NCBI GenBank assembly: GCA_026929865.2
Contig: CM049398.1
Span: 13,349,001 to 13,413,000 of the forward strand
DNA: 64,000 bases
Direction of reading: 5' to 3'
From: Hyperoplus lanceolatus
Taxonomy: Eukaryota > Chordata > Actinopteri > Uranoscopiformes > Ammodytidae
Of the stretch, positions 22,897 through 34,720 are shown piece by piece. The position numbers and the translations under genes were made by a program. The stretch's first letter is position 1, and every line of letters starts with the position of its first letter. The notes below the pieces were generated by a model. It was given only the letters and a program-made list of their open reading frames with translations, was not told the DNA's origin and did no database searches.

Positions 22897-24521
22897 CACT
22901 CAACAAAAATATAAACGCAACACTTTTGTTTTTGCTCCCATTTTTCATGAGATGGACTTAAAGATCTAAAATTCATTCCAGTTACACAACATTACCATTT
23001 CTCTCAAACATTGTTCACAAATCTGTCTAAATGTGTGATAGTGAGCACTTCTGCTTTGCTGAGATAATCCACCCACCTCACAGGTGTGCCACATCAAGAT
23101 GCTGATCTGACATCATGATTAGGGCACAGGTGTGCCTTAGACTGTCCACAATAAAAGGCCACTCTGAAATGTGCAGTTTTTTGCTTTATTGGGGATCTGG
23201 GGACTCAGAACCAGTCAGTATCTGGTGTGATCACCATTTGCCTCATGCAGTGCAACACATCTTCTTCGCATAGAGTTTATCAGATTGTCAATTGTGGCCT
23301 GTGGAATGTTGGTCCACTCCTCTTCAATGGCTGTGCGAAGTTGCTGGATATTAGTGGGAAGTGGTGCACGCTGTCGTATACGCTGGTCAAGCACATCCCA
23401 AACATGCTCAATGGGTGACATGCCCGGTGAGTATGCTGGCCATGCAATAACTGGGACATTTTCAGCTTCCAAGAATTGTGTACAGATCCTTGCAACATGG
23501 GGCCGTGCATTATCTTGCTGAAACGTAAGGTGATATTCATGGATGTATGGCACAACAATGGGCCTCAGGATCTCATCACGGTATCTCTGTGCATTCAAAA
23601 TGCCATCAATAAAATGCACCCGTGTTCTTCGTCCATAACAGATGCCTGCCCATACCATAACCCCACCAACACCATGGGCCACTCGATCCACAACATTGAC
23701 ATCAGCAAAGCGCTCACCCACACGACGCCACACACGCTGTCTGCCATCTGCCCTGAACAATGTAAACCGAGATTCATCCGTGAAGAGAACACCTCTCCAA
23801 CGTGCCAAACGCCATGTGAGCATTTGCCCACTCAAGTCTGTTATGGCTACGAGCTGGAGTCAGGTCAAGACCCCGATGAGGACGACGAGCATGCAGTTGA
23901 GCTTCCCTGAGACGGTTTCTGACATTTTGTGCAGAAATTGTTTGGGCATGCAAACCAATTGTTTCAGCAGCTGTCTCAGTGGCTGGTCTCAGACGATCTT
24001 GGAGGTGAATCTGCTGGATGTGGAGGTCCTGGGCTGGTGTGGTTACACGTGGTCTGCGGTTGTGAGGCCGGTTGGATGTACTGCCATATTCTCTGAAACG
24101 CCTTTGGAGACGGCTTATGGTGGAGAAATGAACATTCAATGCACGAGCAACAGATCTGGTTGACATTCCTGCTGTCAGCATGCCAATTGCACGCTCCCTC
24201 AATGCTTGTGGCATCTGTGGCATTTTGCTGTGAGACAAAACTGCACATTTCAGGGTGGCCTTTTATTGTGGATAGTCTAAGGCACACCTGTGCACTAATC
24301 ATGATGTCAGATCAGCATCTTGATGTGGCACACCTGTGAGGTGGGATGGATTATCTCAGCAAAGCAGAAGTGCTCACTATCACACATTTAGACAGATTTG
24401 TGAACAATGTTTGAGAGAAATGGTAATATTGTGTATCTGGAATGAATTTTAGATCTTTAAGTCCATCTCATGAAAAATGGGAGCAAAAACAAAACTGTTG
24501 CGTTTATATTTTTGTTGAGCG
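22897..24521 (-). mobile_element. Tc1/mariner element 1 with long TIRs
   Basis: It is flanked by TA (22895-22896, 24522-24523), the Tc1 target duplication. The ends CACTCAACAAAAATATAAAC and, on the other strand, CGCTCAACAAAAATATAAAC begin TIRs of about 280 bp that are nearly identical. The element is 1625 bp, the usual size of a complete Tc1-like element, and encodes one transposase on the minus strand. The strong match between the TIRs suggests a fairly recent arrival. Confidence 0.92.
23215..24223 (-). pseudogene. Tc1-like DD34E transposase, one frameshift
   Basis: The transposase cuts the element out and inserts it at TA. Start ATG at 24223, in the context MPQMPQALRERA. The N-terminal part has the paired-type helix-turn-helix (GMSTRSVARALNVHFSTISR) and an arginine-rich hinge (RPHNRRPRV), which bind the TIRs. 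After LEWANAH, near 23817, the frame is lost (2 bp missing, or an equivalent change); the other frame then carries the whole catalytic domain: TDESRF with the first Asp, FQQDNARPH with the second, and PGMSPIEHVW with Glu, exactly 34 residues after the second Asp. The stop is TGA at 23215-23217. Total about 335-340 codons, full length for the family. The frameshift is the only lesion I see, so this copy is inactive but recently so. A sequencing error is possible. Confidence 0.88.
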
Positions 24522-24523
24522 TA

Positions 24524-25658
24524 CTTTCAACAGATATATGGCCTTCACTATATGACCGTTATGTTTTAAATGAACAAGACACATTTATTTTACATTGGAC
24601 AATTCTTAATTTTTCATAACATAAATAACATAAACATGTATTTCACTCAGAAGGCTGATGCCTTATGATTCTCTTTGACCTTCTTGATTTGCATTCAATA
24701 TTGGCAAAGTCTACTCAGGGCTGTCTGTCAGCGTTCCTGATGACAGGGACTTGTTACAGAACAATAATTGCAGAATGTGCCGCTTAGAGTTGTGTTTTTT
24801 AGAACAGAAAGGTGTTTAACTGAGTGTGAATGGTGCCTCTCTTTTTTTTTACCTTTTCTCCCACTGACAGATTCTCTCTGAATCTGTGCTGTGAGTGATT
24901 ACGTTTGTCAGGACTGGTGTCTGTTTTGTCGACCGCTGGAGAGGGAGATTATAGCAACCCCGAGATAGACAGCTGCAGCGTTGTGTTGATTGCCACTTCC
25001 TCTAGTGTAATTTGAAATGGAGTTTGTCTGGGTAAAAAAAAAAAGCCCACGCCCACTGCATGTCTGGTGCTCATCCTGTACTGCCAATCAAAGCTTTATC
25101 TACCCCACATCGCTATGCCAACACTTTAGCTGCTAGACTAGCCTTGTTGCAACAGCAACCGAAGCTGAGCCCTTCATCTGCACTCTGGGATTCTACACCC
25201 GCTCTCACTCATCCTCTGAGTGGAGGATCACGATAGGACAGAAAAGTGTATTTTTGCTCTGTGGTCCAGAGAAAGACGACAACACAATTGTTGCATGCAT
25301 GTGTAGGTGCAATCAGACTGTGTTGCTCTTGCAATTGGAGTCACAAATTGTCTCCCTTGTAATCAGCATCTCTTTGCTCGCTGTGCTCATCAAAAATTCT
25401 TTTGAATGTTCTGTTGCCATGGTACCTTGAAAAATCTACTGCTGAGATTTTCTTTCCCCTTTCTTCCTCAGATAGCAATTATCATATTTTCTTTATTTCT
25501 GCTTACTTTACTGACAAATCCAATTTGGATCAATCTGAGACAAAATATGTGCATAAAGTATTTTTAGATTGTTTGGGGCTGGTAAAAATACAAGAAGTAA
25601 GAGAATAATATTAGTAAGGCTTCTGCTTGCAAACTCCGGAAATATTATAATATTAAGT

Positions 25659-25659
<1 letters not shown>
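24524..25659. other. No recognisable feature
   Basis: Non-coding, no motif recognised. The open frame at 25402-25608 has no known domain. Confidence 0.35.
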
Positions 25660-25692
<33 letters not shown>

Positions 25693-25790
25693 GTTTATTA
25701 TATAATATAATATAATATAATATAATATAATATAATATAATATAATATAATATAATATAATATAATATAATATAATATAAATAAAAATAA
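25660..25790. repeat. Microsatellites (AAT)n and (TATAA)n
   Basis: About ten AAT units (25660-25690) are followed, after a short spacer, by about sixteen perfect TATAA units up to roughly 25780. Confidence 0.95.
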
Positions 25791-25818
25791 AAATATTGGG
25801 TTAGAAATTGCCCTCTAA

Positions 25819-26014
25819 GGGGGCGCCCTTAGCTCAGTTGGTAGGGCTTCCCCCCCATAGGCCTCGGCCAGCAGCGGACCTGGGTTCGGTTCCGGCCCGC
25901 GGTCGTTCTCTGCATGTCACTCCCCTCTCTGCCCCATTTCAACTCTGTCTCTACTCTACACTATCAATAAAGCATAAAAATGCCCAAAAAATATCTAAAA
26001 AAAAATAATAATAC
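25819..26014 (+). repeat. Complete tRNA-derived SINE
   Basis: The head reads GCCCTTAGCTCAGTTGGTAGG (A box) and GGGTTCGGTTCC (B box), a tRNA-like promoter for RNA polymerase III. The body ends TCAATAAAGCATAAAAATGCCC, then an A-rich tail. The 14-bp direct repeat AAATTGCCCTCTAA (25805-25818 and 26015-26028) flanks it exactly, showing insertion by target-primed reverse transcription. A tail fragment of the same family is at 6643-6698. It is a SINE rather than a tRNA gene because of the 3' body, the tail and the TSD. Confidence 0.85.
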
Positions 26015-26028
26015 AAATTGCCCTCTAA

Positions 26029-27993
26029 CCCAATATTAATTGCCCTCTAACCCTAACTCTTTGGTGGTTCAAACCATAGTACCTTCACCCTGAGCATGGA
26101 CATTCTTTCTGAGAGCATGATATTTACAGAACACACATTATCGGTTTTAGATACAAATGCCCTGCCAATTAAAAAAACTTTATCTCAAAAGCACTTTCCT
26201 CTAAAGTGCCGATAATATTAGATTTACTGTATATGCATTATTCCTTGAACAACTGTCTCACACAGTTCAGTAAAATCAAACCAGTTTTAAGAAATACTGA
26301 CCTAATTTCTCTGAACTAGGTTAGTTCCATAGATAGTATATAAAAGGTTAGTTCACAATTAATACTGGAATCAAAGTAGTGGTTTAAAGCAGCACTAACC
26401 AATATTATTTTTTAATTTACAAGGAGTAAAAGGCTGTGAAATAATCACCAAATTCTGCAGTTTCCCAGCTCCGTAGAGCATTTTCAGCTAATTGTTTTGG
26501 TTTTACTGCCCGAAAATGTACTGTTTTGGTTCATTAATCAACATCGTTCCGAGCCACATACAGCTGTTTTTAGTGAAAAAGATGTCATAGAAGCAAATGT
26601 ACTTTATAGGGCCAGCACCAAATGGCACACAGACAGAGTCAGGAACTACCCTGTGAACAGAGCAGAGCATTTAGCAGCTACAAAGTCAGATTTGACGGAA
26701 TTTCAATTATCGGTAAAATCGTAAATCGGGTTAATTGTGAATACGAGTGACTTGAAAAAGCAGTCTAGCTCGCTAATGATCAGTCCAAAATTGATTTCCT
26801 GATTTATTTGGAATTGCCTCGAAGGATCTCTGCATCTTTCCACCAGGGCTGAAGGCTCCCCCAATGTATGTCCTGCAGGCAAGTACATTTAAGATTGTTT
26901 GATTTTATTTCACTTAAAAAACATGTTTGTTCTTTCTGTGATTCAATTAAAATATGTATTTCTGAACAAAATGTTAAACGTGAGTCAAGTATGTTTAAGA
27001 CCCATTACAAGAGTTTTGAGAATAGTTTGATGATTATCAGGATAATATTGTGGTGGTTATAATGAATTGTAATTGCCCCTGGATCTGTAAATATGACCCA
27101 GTTGGCTAAAACATTGGCTAGAACAACACCCCCAAGTGATCACAAATAAATAACGACTGCAACTTAAATTATTATTCAAAAAAAGAAGTAAATACTGCTG
27201 TCAACTGTGTTGAGAGTTTTTTTTAAATCACTATAAGGAAATGTGTCAGTTACTAAAGCCTGACATTCCCATTTCATAGCTATACACAGATAGTGCCAGT
27301 CCCTCTGATACAGGTTGCAATCCTAACAAAGAACCAAATATGCATATTATGATATGCGATGTATACATTTACTTTCATGACTTCTAGCTTGTTGCCAACA
27401 GTCAGTAAGAACTGACATGTATTTTTATGTTTGAATGTAAAAAAAAAAGTAAAATTAAATCTGTCACAACCTTGCAGATCCTCATAACTTCAAGATCAAA
27501 CTTCCAACTGCTAGTAAAGAACAACAGACATAGATTTGAAGAAAAAACCTTCACTCTCAGCCTACATCTGTGTTACATGATAATTTGCAGTCAACAGTGA
27601 AGATATTCAGCGATATCAAAGAAACCCATAGCATTAATTGACAATATAAGGGACACATAGAATACTTTTTCTAAGACTGGAGCCTTGCAAGAGATTCATT
27701 AACTGTAAACCAACATATTGATGGTGATTGTTGATTTCATGGACCTGTGGAAATAGAAACAGAGTGCCCCTTGAAATACTGAATTACTGAGTGCAGGAGC
27801 TCTTTTAAGAGAGAACATTTCAAAAAAGTGTGTAGAAAGCTGCTTTACAGAGGCCAGAAAACCCATGTTACATTTTTCTTATATTGCTATTGAGAAGGTG
27901 TCTCTCCTGTCCAGGAGGAGGTGATTTAAATTTAATTTAAAAGGAAAGAGAGAGATCTTTTGGAAAGTTCCTTTATATGCCCCAAGATGAATA
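26029..27993. other. Mostly unassigned
   Basis: CCATAGATAGTATATAAA (26328-26345) matches the left start of the 51679-52077 insertion. TTAAAGCAGCACTAACC (about 26384) resembles the end of the small TTAA unit at 59621. Otherwise nothing recognised. Confidence 0.3.
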
Positions 27994-27995
27994 TA

Positions 27996-29483
27996 CAGTG
28001 GAGGAAATAAGTATTTGATCCCTCACCGATTTTGTAAGTTTGCCCACTTACAAAGAAATGAGCGGTCTATAATTTTAATGCTAGGTTTATTTTAACAGTG
28101 ATAGACAGAATATAAAAAATAAAATACAGAAAATCACATTAAAAAAAATATATAAATTATTTTGCATAATATTTCAATTATTTTGAGTGAAATAAATATT
28201 TCATACCCTACCAACCATAAATAATTTTGGCTCCCAAAGATTAGTCCTCTTGCTTTAAAAAAGTATTCCTAATCTCAACTAGTTTCCTGTATAAAACCCA
28301 CCTGTTTCAACTTGTTACCTGTATAAAAGACACCTGTCCACAGAGTCAATAAACCAAACTCCAACAGCTCCAGCATGGGCAAGACCAAAGAGCTGTCTAA
28401 GGACATCAGGGACAAGATTGTAGACCTGCACAAGGCCGGAATAGACTACAAGACCATTGGCGAGAAGCTGGGTGAGAAGGAGACGACTGTTAGTGCGATT
28501 ATTCGAAAATGAAAGAAACACAAAATGACCATCAATCTCCCTCGGTCTGGGGCTCCATGCAAGATCTTACCTTGTGAGAAAGGTGCGGGATCAGCCCAGA
28601 TCTACACGGGAGGAGCTTGTTTATGATCCCAAGGCAGCTGGGACCACAGTCACCAAGAAAACCATTGGTAATACACTATGCCGTAATGGATTGAAATCCT
28701 GTAGTGCCCGTAATATCCCCCTGCTCAAGAAGGGACATGTACAGAACCGTCTGAAGTTTGCCAATGAACACCTGAACGACTCAGAGAATGCTTGGGAGAA
28801 GGTAATGTGGTCAGATTAGAACAAGATCAAGTTATTTTGTATCATAGTGACTCGCCATGCTTGGAAGAAGAGGAATTCTGACTATGACCCCAAGAACACC
28901 ATCCCCACAGTCAAGCATGGAGGTTGAAGCATTATGCTTTGGGGGTGTTTCTCTTCTAAGGGGACAGGTGGACTTCACTGCATCGAGGGAACTATAGATG
29001 GGGCCATGTACCATGAAATACTGGGTGACAACCGCTTTCTCTCAGCCAGGTCCGTAAAAATGGGTCGTGGATGGGTCTTCCAGCACGTCAATGACCATAA
29101 AAATACAGCAAAGGCAACAAAGGAGTGGCTCAAGCAGAAGCACATTAAGATCATGGAATGGCCTAGCCAGTCTCTGGACCTTAATCCAATAGATCTGTGG
29201 AGGGAACTGAAGCTCAAGCGACTTTAAAGATTAGGAGAGGATCTGCAAAGAGGAGTCGTCCAAATGTCTTCCTGAGATGTGTGCAAACCTGGTCATCAAC
29301 TACAAGACACGTCTGACCTCTGTACTTGCCAACAAGGGTTTCTCCACCAAGTGATTTTCTATTTGATATTTTGTCTATTACTGTTAAAATAAACATAGCA
29401 ATAACATTATAGACCACTCATTTCATTGTAAGTGGGCAAACTTACAAAATCAGTGAGGGATCAAATTCTTATTTCCTCCATTG
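27996..29483 (+). mobile_element. Tc1/mariner element 2
   Basis: Flanked by TA (27994-27995, 29484-29485). The ends CAGTGGAGGAAATAAGTATT and the inverted CAATGGAGGAAATAAGAATT start TIRs of about 130 bp that share TTTGTAAGTTTGCCCACTTA. The transposase on the plus strand is decayed. This family differs from elements 1 and 3 in both TIRs and protein. Confidence 0.9.
28375..29354 (+). pseudogene. Tc1-like transposase, heavily decayed
   Basis: The start ATG (28375) opens [20 protein letters not shown], the helix-turn-helix region, which stops at codon 46 (TGA, 28510-28512). The frame then shifts near 28570 and continues with STREELVYDPKAAGT and RNGLKSCSARNIPLLKK. The first catalytic region reads VMWSD followed directly by a stop (near 28816). 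The second region reads [12 protein letters not shown] in place of the usual aspartate-centred motif of the family. The third reads [10 protein letters not shown], so the catalytic Glu and one residue are gone. A last frame carries the C-terminal [15 protein letters not shown] and ends at TGA 29352-29354. At least three stops or shifts and damage at all three catalytic positions make it dead. Confidence 0.85.
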
Positions 29484-29560
29484 TATGGTGGACTTGATGT
29501 TTCATTTCCCGCTCGCTGTTTTGATACTGTAAAAGGTTGGATCCTTAATAACATTGTTTA

Positions 29561-29609
<49 letters not shown>

Positions 29610-29631
29610 AATAATAATAATAATAATAATA

Positions 29632-29672
<41 letters not shown>

Positions 29673-29687
29673 AATAATAATAATAAT
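29561..29687. repeat. Compound microsatellite (ATT)n(AAT)n(GAT)n(AAT)n
   Basis: About 15 ATT units run into about 9 AAT units, then about 13 GAT units, then AAT again. The ATT and AAT blocks are complementary, so the region can fold back on itself. It begins 77 bp after Tc1 element 2. Confidence 0.95.
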
Positions 29688-29743
29688 GGCTATGTTTGAT
29701 GTGATTGCATTGTCTAGTAACACTGATGAAAGCTTTTACATTT

Positions 29744-29784
29744 GCTTTGAGTGTATAACAAGTTGGTTGTTATACACTCAAAGC
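29744..29784. repeat. Perfect 18-bp snap-back palindrome
   Basis: GCTTTGAGTGTATAACAA (29744-29761) and its exact complement (29767-29784) surround the 5-base loop GTTGG. It is not at any element end. Confidence 0.9.
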
Positions 29785-30180
29785 TTTGTCTTTTGTTGCG
29801 TAAGAGGAGCAGGGTTCTTTAAATAACTTCAGGCATAACTCAAAAGAGAAAGTCAGAGGATTACTTGTGAGTGGAGCTGTACATCACACTTCCCCAGATG
29901 GCCTGTGTCTATCTTTAAGATCACTTCATGCAAGTAGTACACATAAAAGAGCCCTAAGTAGCACCCTTGTTTAATGTTTCATGTAGCGTTGAGCGAACTG
30001 GAAGACAGAACATTTGAAACATGAAAGTGCAACCCTACCGTGTATGAGTAACTGGAAGGCGTGGAATAATGTCATTTAAAACACTTTTTTTCTTTTGCAT
30101 ATACTTTTCCTTTCTACATAGATCCTATGGAGATCAGGGAACAAACCTGCTTGAATAAATCAAAGAAGCACATGCAAATA

Positions 30181-31778
30181 CAGGTCCTTCTCAAAAAATT
30201 AGCATATTGTGATAAAGTTGATTCTTTTCCATAATGTAATGATAATAATTGAACTTTCATATATTTTAGATTCATTGCACACCAACTGAAATATTTCAGG
30301 TCTTTTGTTGTTTTAATACTGATGATTCTGGCATACAGCTCATGAAAACCCCAAATTCTTATCTCAAAAAATTAGCATATCATGAAAAGGTACTCTAAAC
30401 AAGCTCTTAACCTAATCATCTGAATCAACTAATTAACTCTAAACACCTGCAAAAGATTCCTGAGGCTTTTATAAACTCCCAGCCTGGTTCATTACTCAAA
30501 ACCGCAATCATGGGTAAGACTGCCGACCTGACTGCTGTCTAGAAGGCCATCATTGACACCCTAAAGCAAGAGGGTAAGACACAGAAAGAAATTTCTGAGC
30601 GAATAGGCTGTTCCCAGAGTGCTGTATCAAGGCGCCTCAGTGGGAAGTCTGTGGGAAGGAAAAAGTGTGGCAGAAAAAGCTGCACAACCAGAAGAGGTGA
30701 CCGGACCCTGAGGAGGATTGTGGAGAAGGGCCGATTCCAGACCTTGGGGGACCTGCGGAAGCAGTGGACTGAGTCTGGAGTAGAAACATCCAGAGCCACC
30801 GTGCACAGGCGTTTGCAGGAAATGGGCTACAGGTGCCGTATTTCCCAGGTCAAGCCACTTTTGAACCAGCAACAGCGGCAGAAGCGCCTGACCTGGGCTA
30901 CAGAGAAGCAGCACTGGACTGTTGCTCAGTGGTCCAAAGTACTTTTAAGCAAATTTTGCATGTCATTCGGAAATCAAGGTGCCAGAGTCTGAAGGAAGAC
31001 TGGGGAGAAGGAAATGCCAAAATGCCTGAAGTCCAGTGTCAAGTACCCACAGTTAGTGATGGTCTGGGGTGCCATGTCAGCTGCTGGTGTAGGGCCACTG
31101 TGTTTTTATCAAAGGCAGGGTCAATGCAGCTAGCTATCAGGAGATTTTGGAGCACTTCATGCTTCCATCTGCTGAAAAGCTTTATGGAGATGAAGATTTA
31201 ATTTTTCAACGAGACCTGGCACCTGCTCACAGTGCCAAAACCACTGGTAAATCGTTTACTGACCATAGTATTACTGTGCTCAATTGGCCTGCCAACTCTC
31301 CTTACCTAAACCCCATAGAGAATCTGTGGGATATTGTGAAGAGGAAGTTGAGAGACACCAGACCCAACACTGGATGAACTTAAGGCCGCTATAGAAGCAT
31401 CCTGGGCCTCCATAACACCTCAGCAGTGCCACAGGCTGATTGCCTCCATGCCACGCCGCATTGAAGCAGTCATTTCTGCGAAAGGATTCCCGACCAAGTA
31501 TTGAGTGCATAACTGAACATAATTATTTGAAGGTTGACTTTTTTGTATTAAAAACACTTCTTTTATTGGTCGGATGAAATATGCTAATTTTTGGAGATAG
31601 GGATTTTTGGTTTTTCTTTACTTTTTTGCCAAAATCATCAATATTAAAACAATAAAAGGCTTGAACTACTTCAGTTGTGTGTAATGAATCTAAAATATAT
31701 GAAAGTCTAATGTTTATCAGTACATTACAGAAAATATTGAACTTTATCACAATATGCTAATTTTTTGAGAAGGACCTG
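30181..31778 (+). mobile_element. Tc1/mariner element 3, IR/DR type
   Basis: Flanked by TA (30179-30180, 31779-31780). The outer end CAGGTCCTTCTCAAAAAATT is exact on both sides. Within the roughly 200-bp left TIR the piece CTCAAAAAATTAGCATAT occurs twice (about 30189 and 30361), and a decayed second copy is seen in the right TIR, giving the direct-repeat-within-inverted-repeat layout known from several fish Tc1 elements. The plus-strand transposase is broken. Confidence 0.92.
30510..31504 (+). pseudogene. Tc1-like transposase with first catalytic Asp deleted
   Basis: The start ATG (30510) is followed by a stop at codon 11 (TAG, 30540-30542). The helix-turn-helix region (KTQKEISERIGCSQSAVSR) and a basic hinge then read on in the same frame. 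In the first catalytic region the sequence runs SKVLLSKFC, where the family has S-D-E-S-K-F; an in-frame loss of about three codons removes the first Asp. A frameshift follows near 30990. The second Asp (FQRDLAPAHS) and the Glu (YLNPIENLWD) are both kept, 34 residues apart, in the frame starting 31147. Another shift near 31372 leads into the C-terminal end (KGFPTKY, TGA 31502-31504). Clearly dead. Confidence 0.87.
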
Positions 31779-31780
31779 TA

Positions 31781-33623
31781 CTCTATGCCGTTCTAGCTCC
31801 ACACAGGCGGACCTCTGCTGATCATATAGCTTCCTCCACATGCCTGTTATCTCCCCCATGTTGAAAAATCATCAGCTGATAAGCTAATTAGGAGCCCTTA
31901 CAGTGGGAATCACATCTATGATGTTTCTGCACCTGATGGTTAGCTGTATGGTTTAAAGCACATTAAGAGGAACTTTTTGCACTGTGAGAGAGTGAGAGAG
32001 AGAGAAAGAGTGCTAATGTGATTCACCGGTATAAACAAGACTTTAATCCACTATAGAGCACAGCATATGCTGTAATGATGCTGTTCCAGAAGAGAGCGTT
32101 TTATTGTCTCTGTCACTGCACTTATTTTATTCCCAAATCAAAGCACTCACACACCACATACACAAGACCATTAAATGACAAATTGAACTGATGAAACATC
32201 GCATTGTAGGTCCGTTGGGTCAGCCAGTGTGAAGAAATCAGGAATTCAATTGTCCTTAATGGAAATTGATCCGAGCAATTTGTAAAAAAATAAAAAAGAA
32301 GAAGGAAAAAATAAAGTGACAAGGTCAACTGTGTTTTGTCAAAAAGGGCACTTTGAGGTAAGGACACATACAAAGACTGTGTGCACCTGAACCGTAATGG
32401 TAAAACCTTTGTATGAAATATGTTCCGGGTCATTAGGCACACCCTCTGAAGGTATTAGTGGCTTGGTGGCATGTAGTGGGTCTGAGTACAGACCTTCCTC
32501 TTCTGTTTTGCACTTCAGGGTATGGCAAGTTTCCTGATTAGAGTGGATGGATCGCACTGACCTAATCTGCTATTATGCTCCCAAAGACTAGTGTGCAGTA
32601 ATTTCATCACTTCGGCGAGTGAATACAGTTAAGACGGACAATCTCTCAATATCACACTAATCAATCACTTTTACAGTGCATTACTGTGAGAGGGAGCTCT
32701 GCCCCATGGAGTGCAGTCTGATATGAATAGCAGATTGGCTTCCTTCATGGCTCTTTTTCACTTTCCATCAGTATTTGCCGCATGCGTCCCATGCACTCAC
32801 CCACCTCATGAACACACATGCTCATTCAGATCGGGCTCAGAGAAGTTGCATAATAAAACTTCAACTCCACAGCACGTTCTGTGGCACAATGACATTTCTG
32901 AGGATTGGTGTCTATTAAAAAAGGTACACAATTAGCCAGGGGAGGCATTTGAATTCGAATTAATCTGGTGTCATAATTTTTAAAGATAACTATGTGAATA
33001 TATGTTGAGTTACAGTTAAGGCTTTGGCAGGAATGTTAGCCCTTTGAAAGAAGAAGCGTACTTCGCAGGTGCTCGAGTAACCCCGAAATGAGTTTGTGTG
33101 ATCTCACAGATCCATTTAATATGCCCTGGAGAAGCTCATACTATTATGAACTGCCCTTAATTACAGCAGGCTGCTGCTATCCTACGAAGAATTGCACATA
33201 AGATAATTGTGACACCTGTCATTTTACAGCAGTGAAACAGAGATGGTGTGAAACTTCCAGCTAAGGTTGTAAGAAGAATTTATCGTGAAACAATATCTAA
33301 GAAGAAGGAATAGTCCTTATAAAGATTTACTATCCCTATAATTCTCCTTTTTTAGTGTGCTTGTGGTACTCTTTACTGAGCAGTAACCTTGTTATTTATG
33401 GTAGGCTACTTTTATTTCTTAACATTCCAACATTATTATAGCCCTACATTAGGGACCTGTTACGGTGTGATATTTTCATCGTACCTTAGATTTTCTATTA
33501 TGTGGAGGTACTTTTTTTTTCTTTTTATGACTATTTCATTTAGCTCAAAGCACACATATTGGGCTACATTTTAGCCTTTACTGTACTTTAAAGGTGACTT
33601 AAAACTTTCCACTCCACTTTCGG
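31781..33623. other. No recognisable feature
   Basis: Non-coding. A short (AG)n run lies at about 31989-32008. No coding or element motif recognised. Confidence 0.35.
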
Positions 33624-34450
33624 CATGGCTGTGTTCGGAAAGCCATACTAGCGTCCTACATCCTACATACTCACCATCTATATACTACATACTGTCTACT
33701 CAAAGATCGATTGTGTATGCGAGGTGCGTCGAAACGTTTTCAGTTGAAGTATACTCAAGCAATAAAGAATTTCGTCTTCTTCTTAAGCCTGATTTATACT
33801 TGTGCGGCTTTGCGCCTCTGCGTTCTCTGCTGGGTAGCACGGACACCGAACGTTCTCATGAACCGTTGGTAGTAGTTTCGCCCGTGTAGCTGATTGCACG
33901 CTGCACTTTTGATGTAAATCGGCGAAATCCGTTGCTAAACAAATGAAAACTGGAAGATTTTGAGTTTGATGGCAATGAGGAAGAGCTCCTGTGCTGTTGA
34001 AATCCCTCCTTGTTGCTTTGATGCCCAACCAAACCTCTGCGGCGTCTGCGGCATCTGGCGCGTAGTCACAATTTTCAGTTGGTACGCGACCCGGCTCTGC
34101 GGGCGTCTGAAGGTGAAAACACACCGGGCGCGTTGGGTGTGGTGGGCGCGTTTCCTATTTTAATAATCCTATTTTTGCATAGGGAACCATTGGTTTAGGC
34201 GCGATGATCCGTTGGCCACGGCAAAGCGGCGCTTTGGGCGCTTTGGGCACGTTACCAAAGCGTCAACGCGCCAGCAAAGCGTCAAAAAAAGATGAAAAAA
34301 TTGAACTTTCAACGCTCCAGCGCGTGACGTTTAGCCGCGTTGGCCAATCAGCGGTGAGCCAGGAGAATGGGCTTCCTGGTTAATTCAGAGAATATGTGTG
34401 GCTGTGCTTAAGCCGATAAACCAAGTTAGCACCGGTCGGATAGCGTTAGT

Positions 34451-34720
34451 TAACTCACCCGGCTGTGTGCGGCCACCACCTCCATATAATGAACCCAAAC
34501 ATAACGGCCAAGTCTGGGGAACTTTCACAATGAGTACAGCGAAGCACCGGTGTTTATGCCTGCCCTATAGGCTATCTACGCCAGCCAGCTAACTCACCCG
34601 TCTGTGTGCGGCCACCACCTCCATAATGAACCCAAACATAACGGTGGGGAACTTTCACAACGAGTACAGCGAAGCACCGGTGTTTATGCCTGCTCTATAG
34701 GCTATCTACGCCAGCCACGG
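34451..34720. repeat. Tandem duplication, 139-bp unit
   Basis: TAACTCACCCGGCTGTGTGC at 34451 recurs at 34590 (one change). Both units continue with GCGGCCACCACCTCCATA, GAACCCAAACATAACGG and GCGAAGCACCGGTGTTTATG. The second unit lacks a short piece. Confidence 0.85.

Noticed and set aside
25826..25900. tRNA gene
   Set aside because: A and B boxes are present, but a SINE body, an A-rich tail and a 14-bp target duplication follow, so it is a SINE head.
26015..26060. Interstitial telomere repeat (CCCTAACCCTAAC-like)
   Set aside because: Only two partial units of CTCTAACCC are present, linked to the duplicated SINE target.
29481..29826. Poly-Asn/Asp, poly-Ile and poly-Met open frames
   Set aside because: They are translations of the trinucleotide microsatellite.
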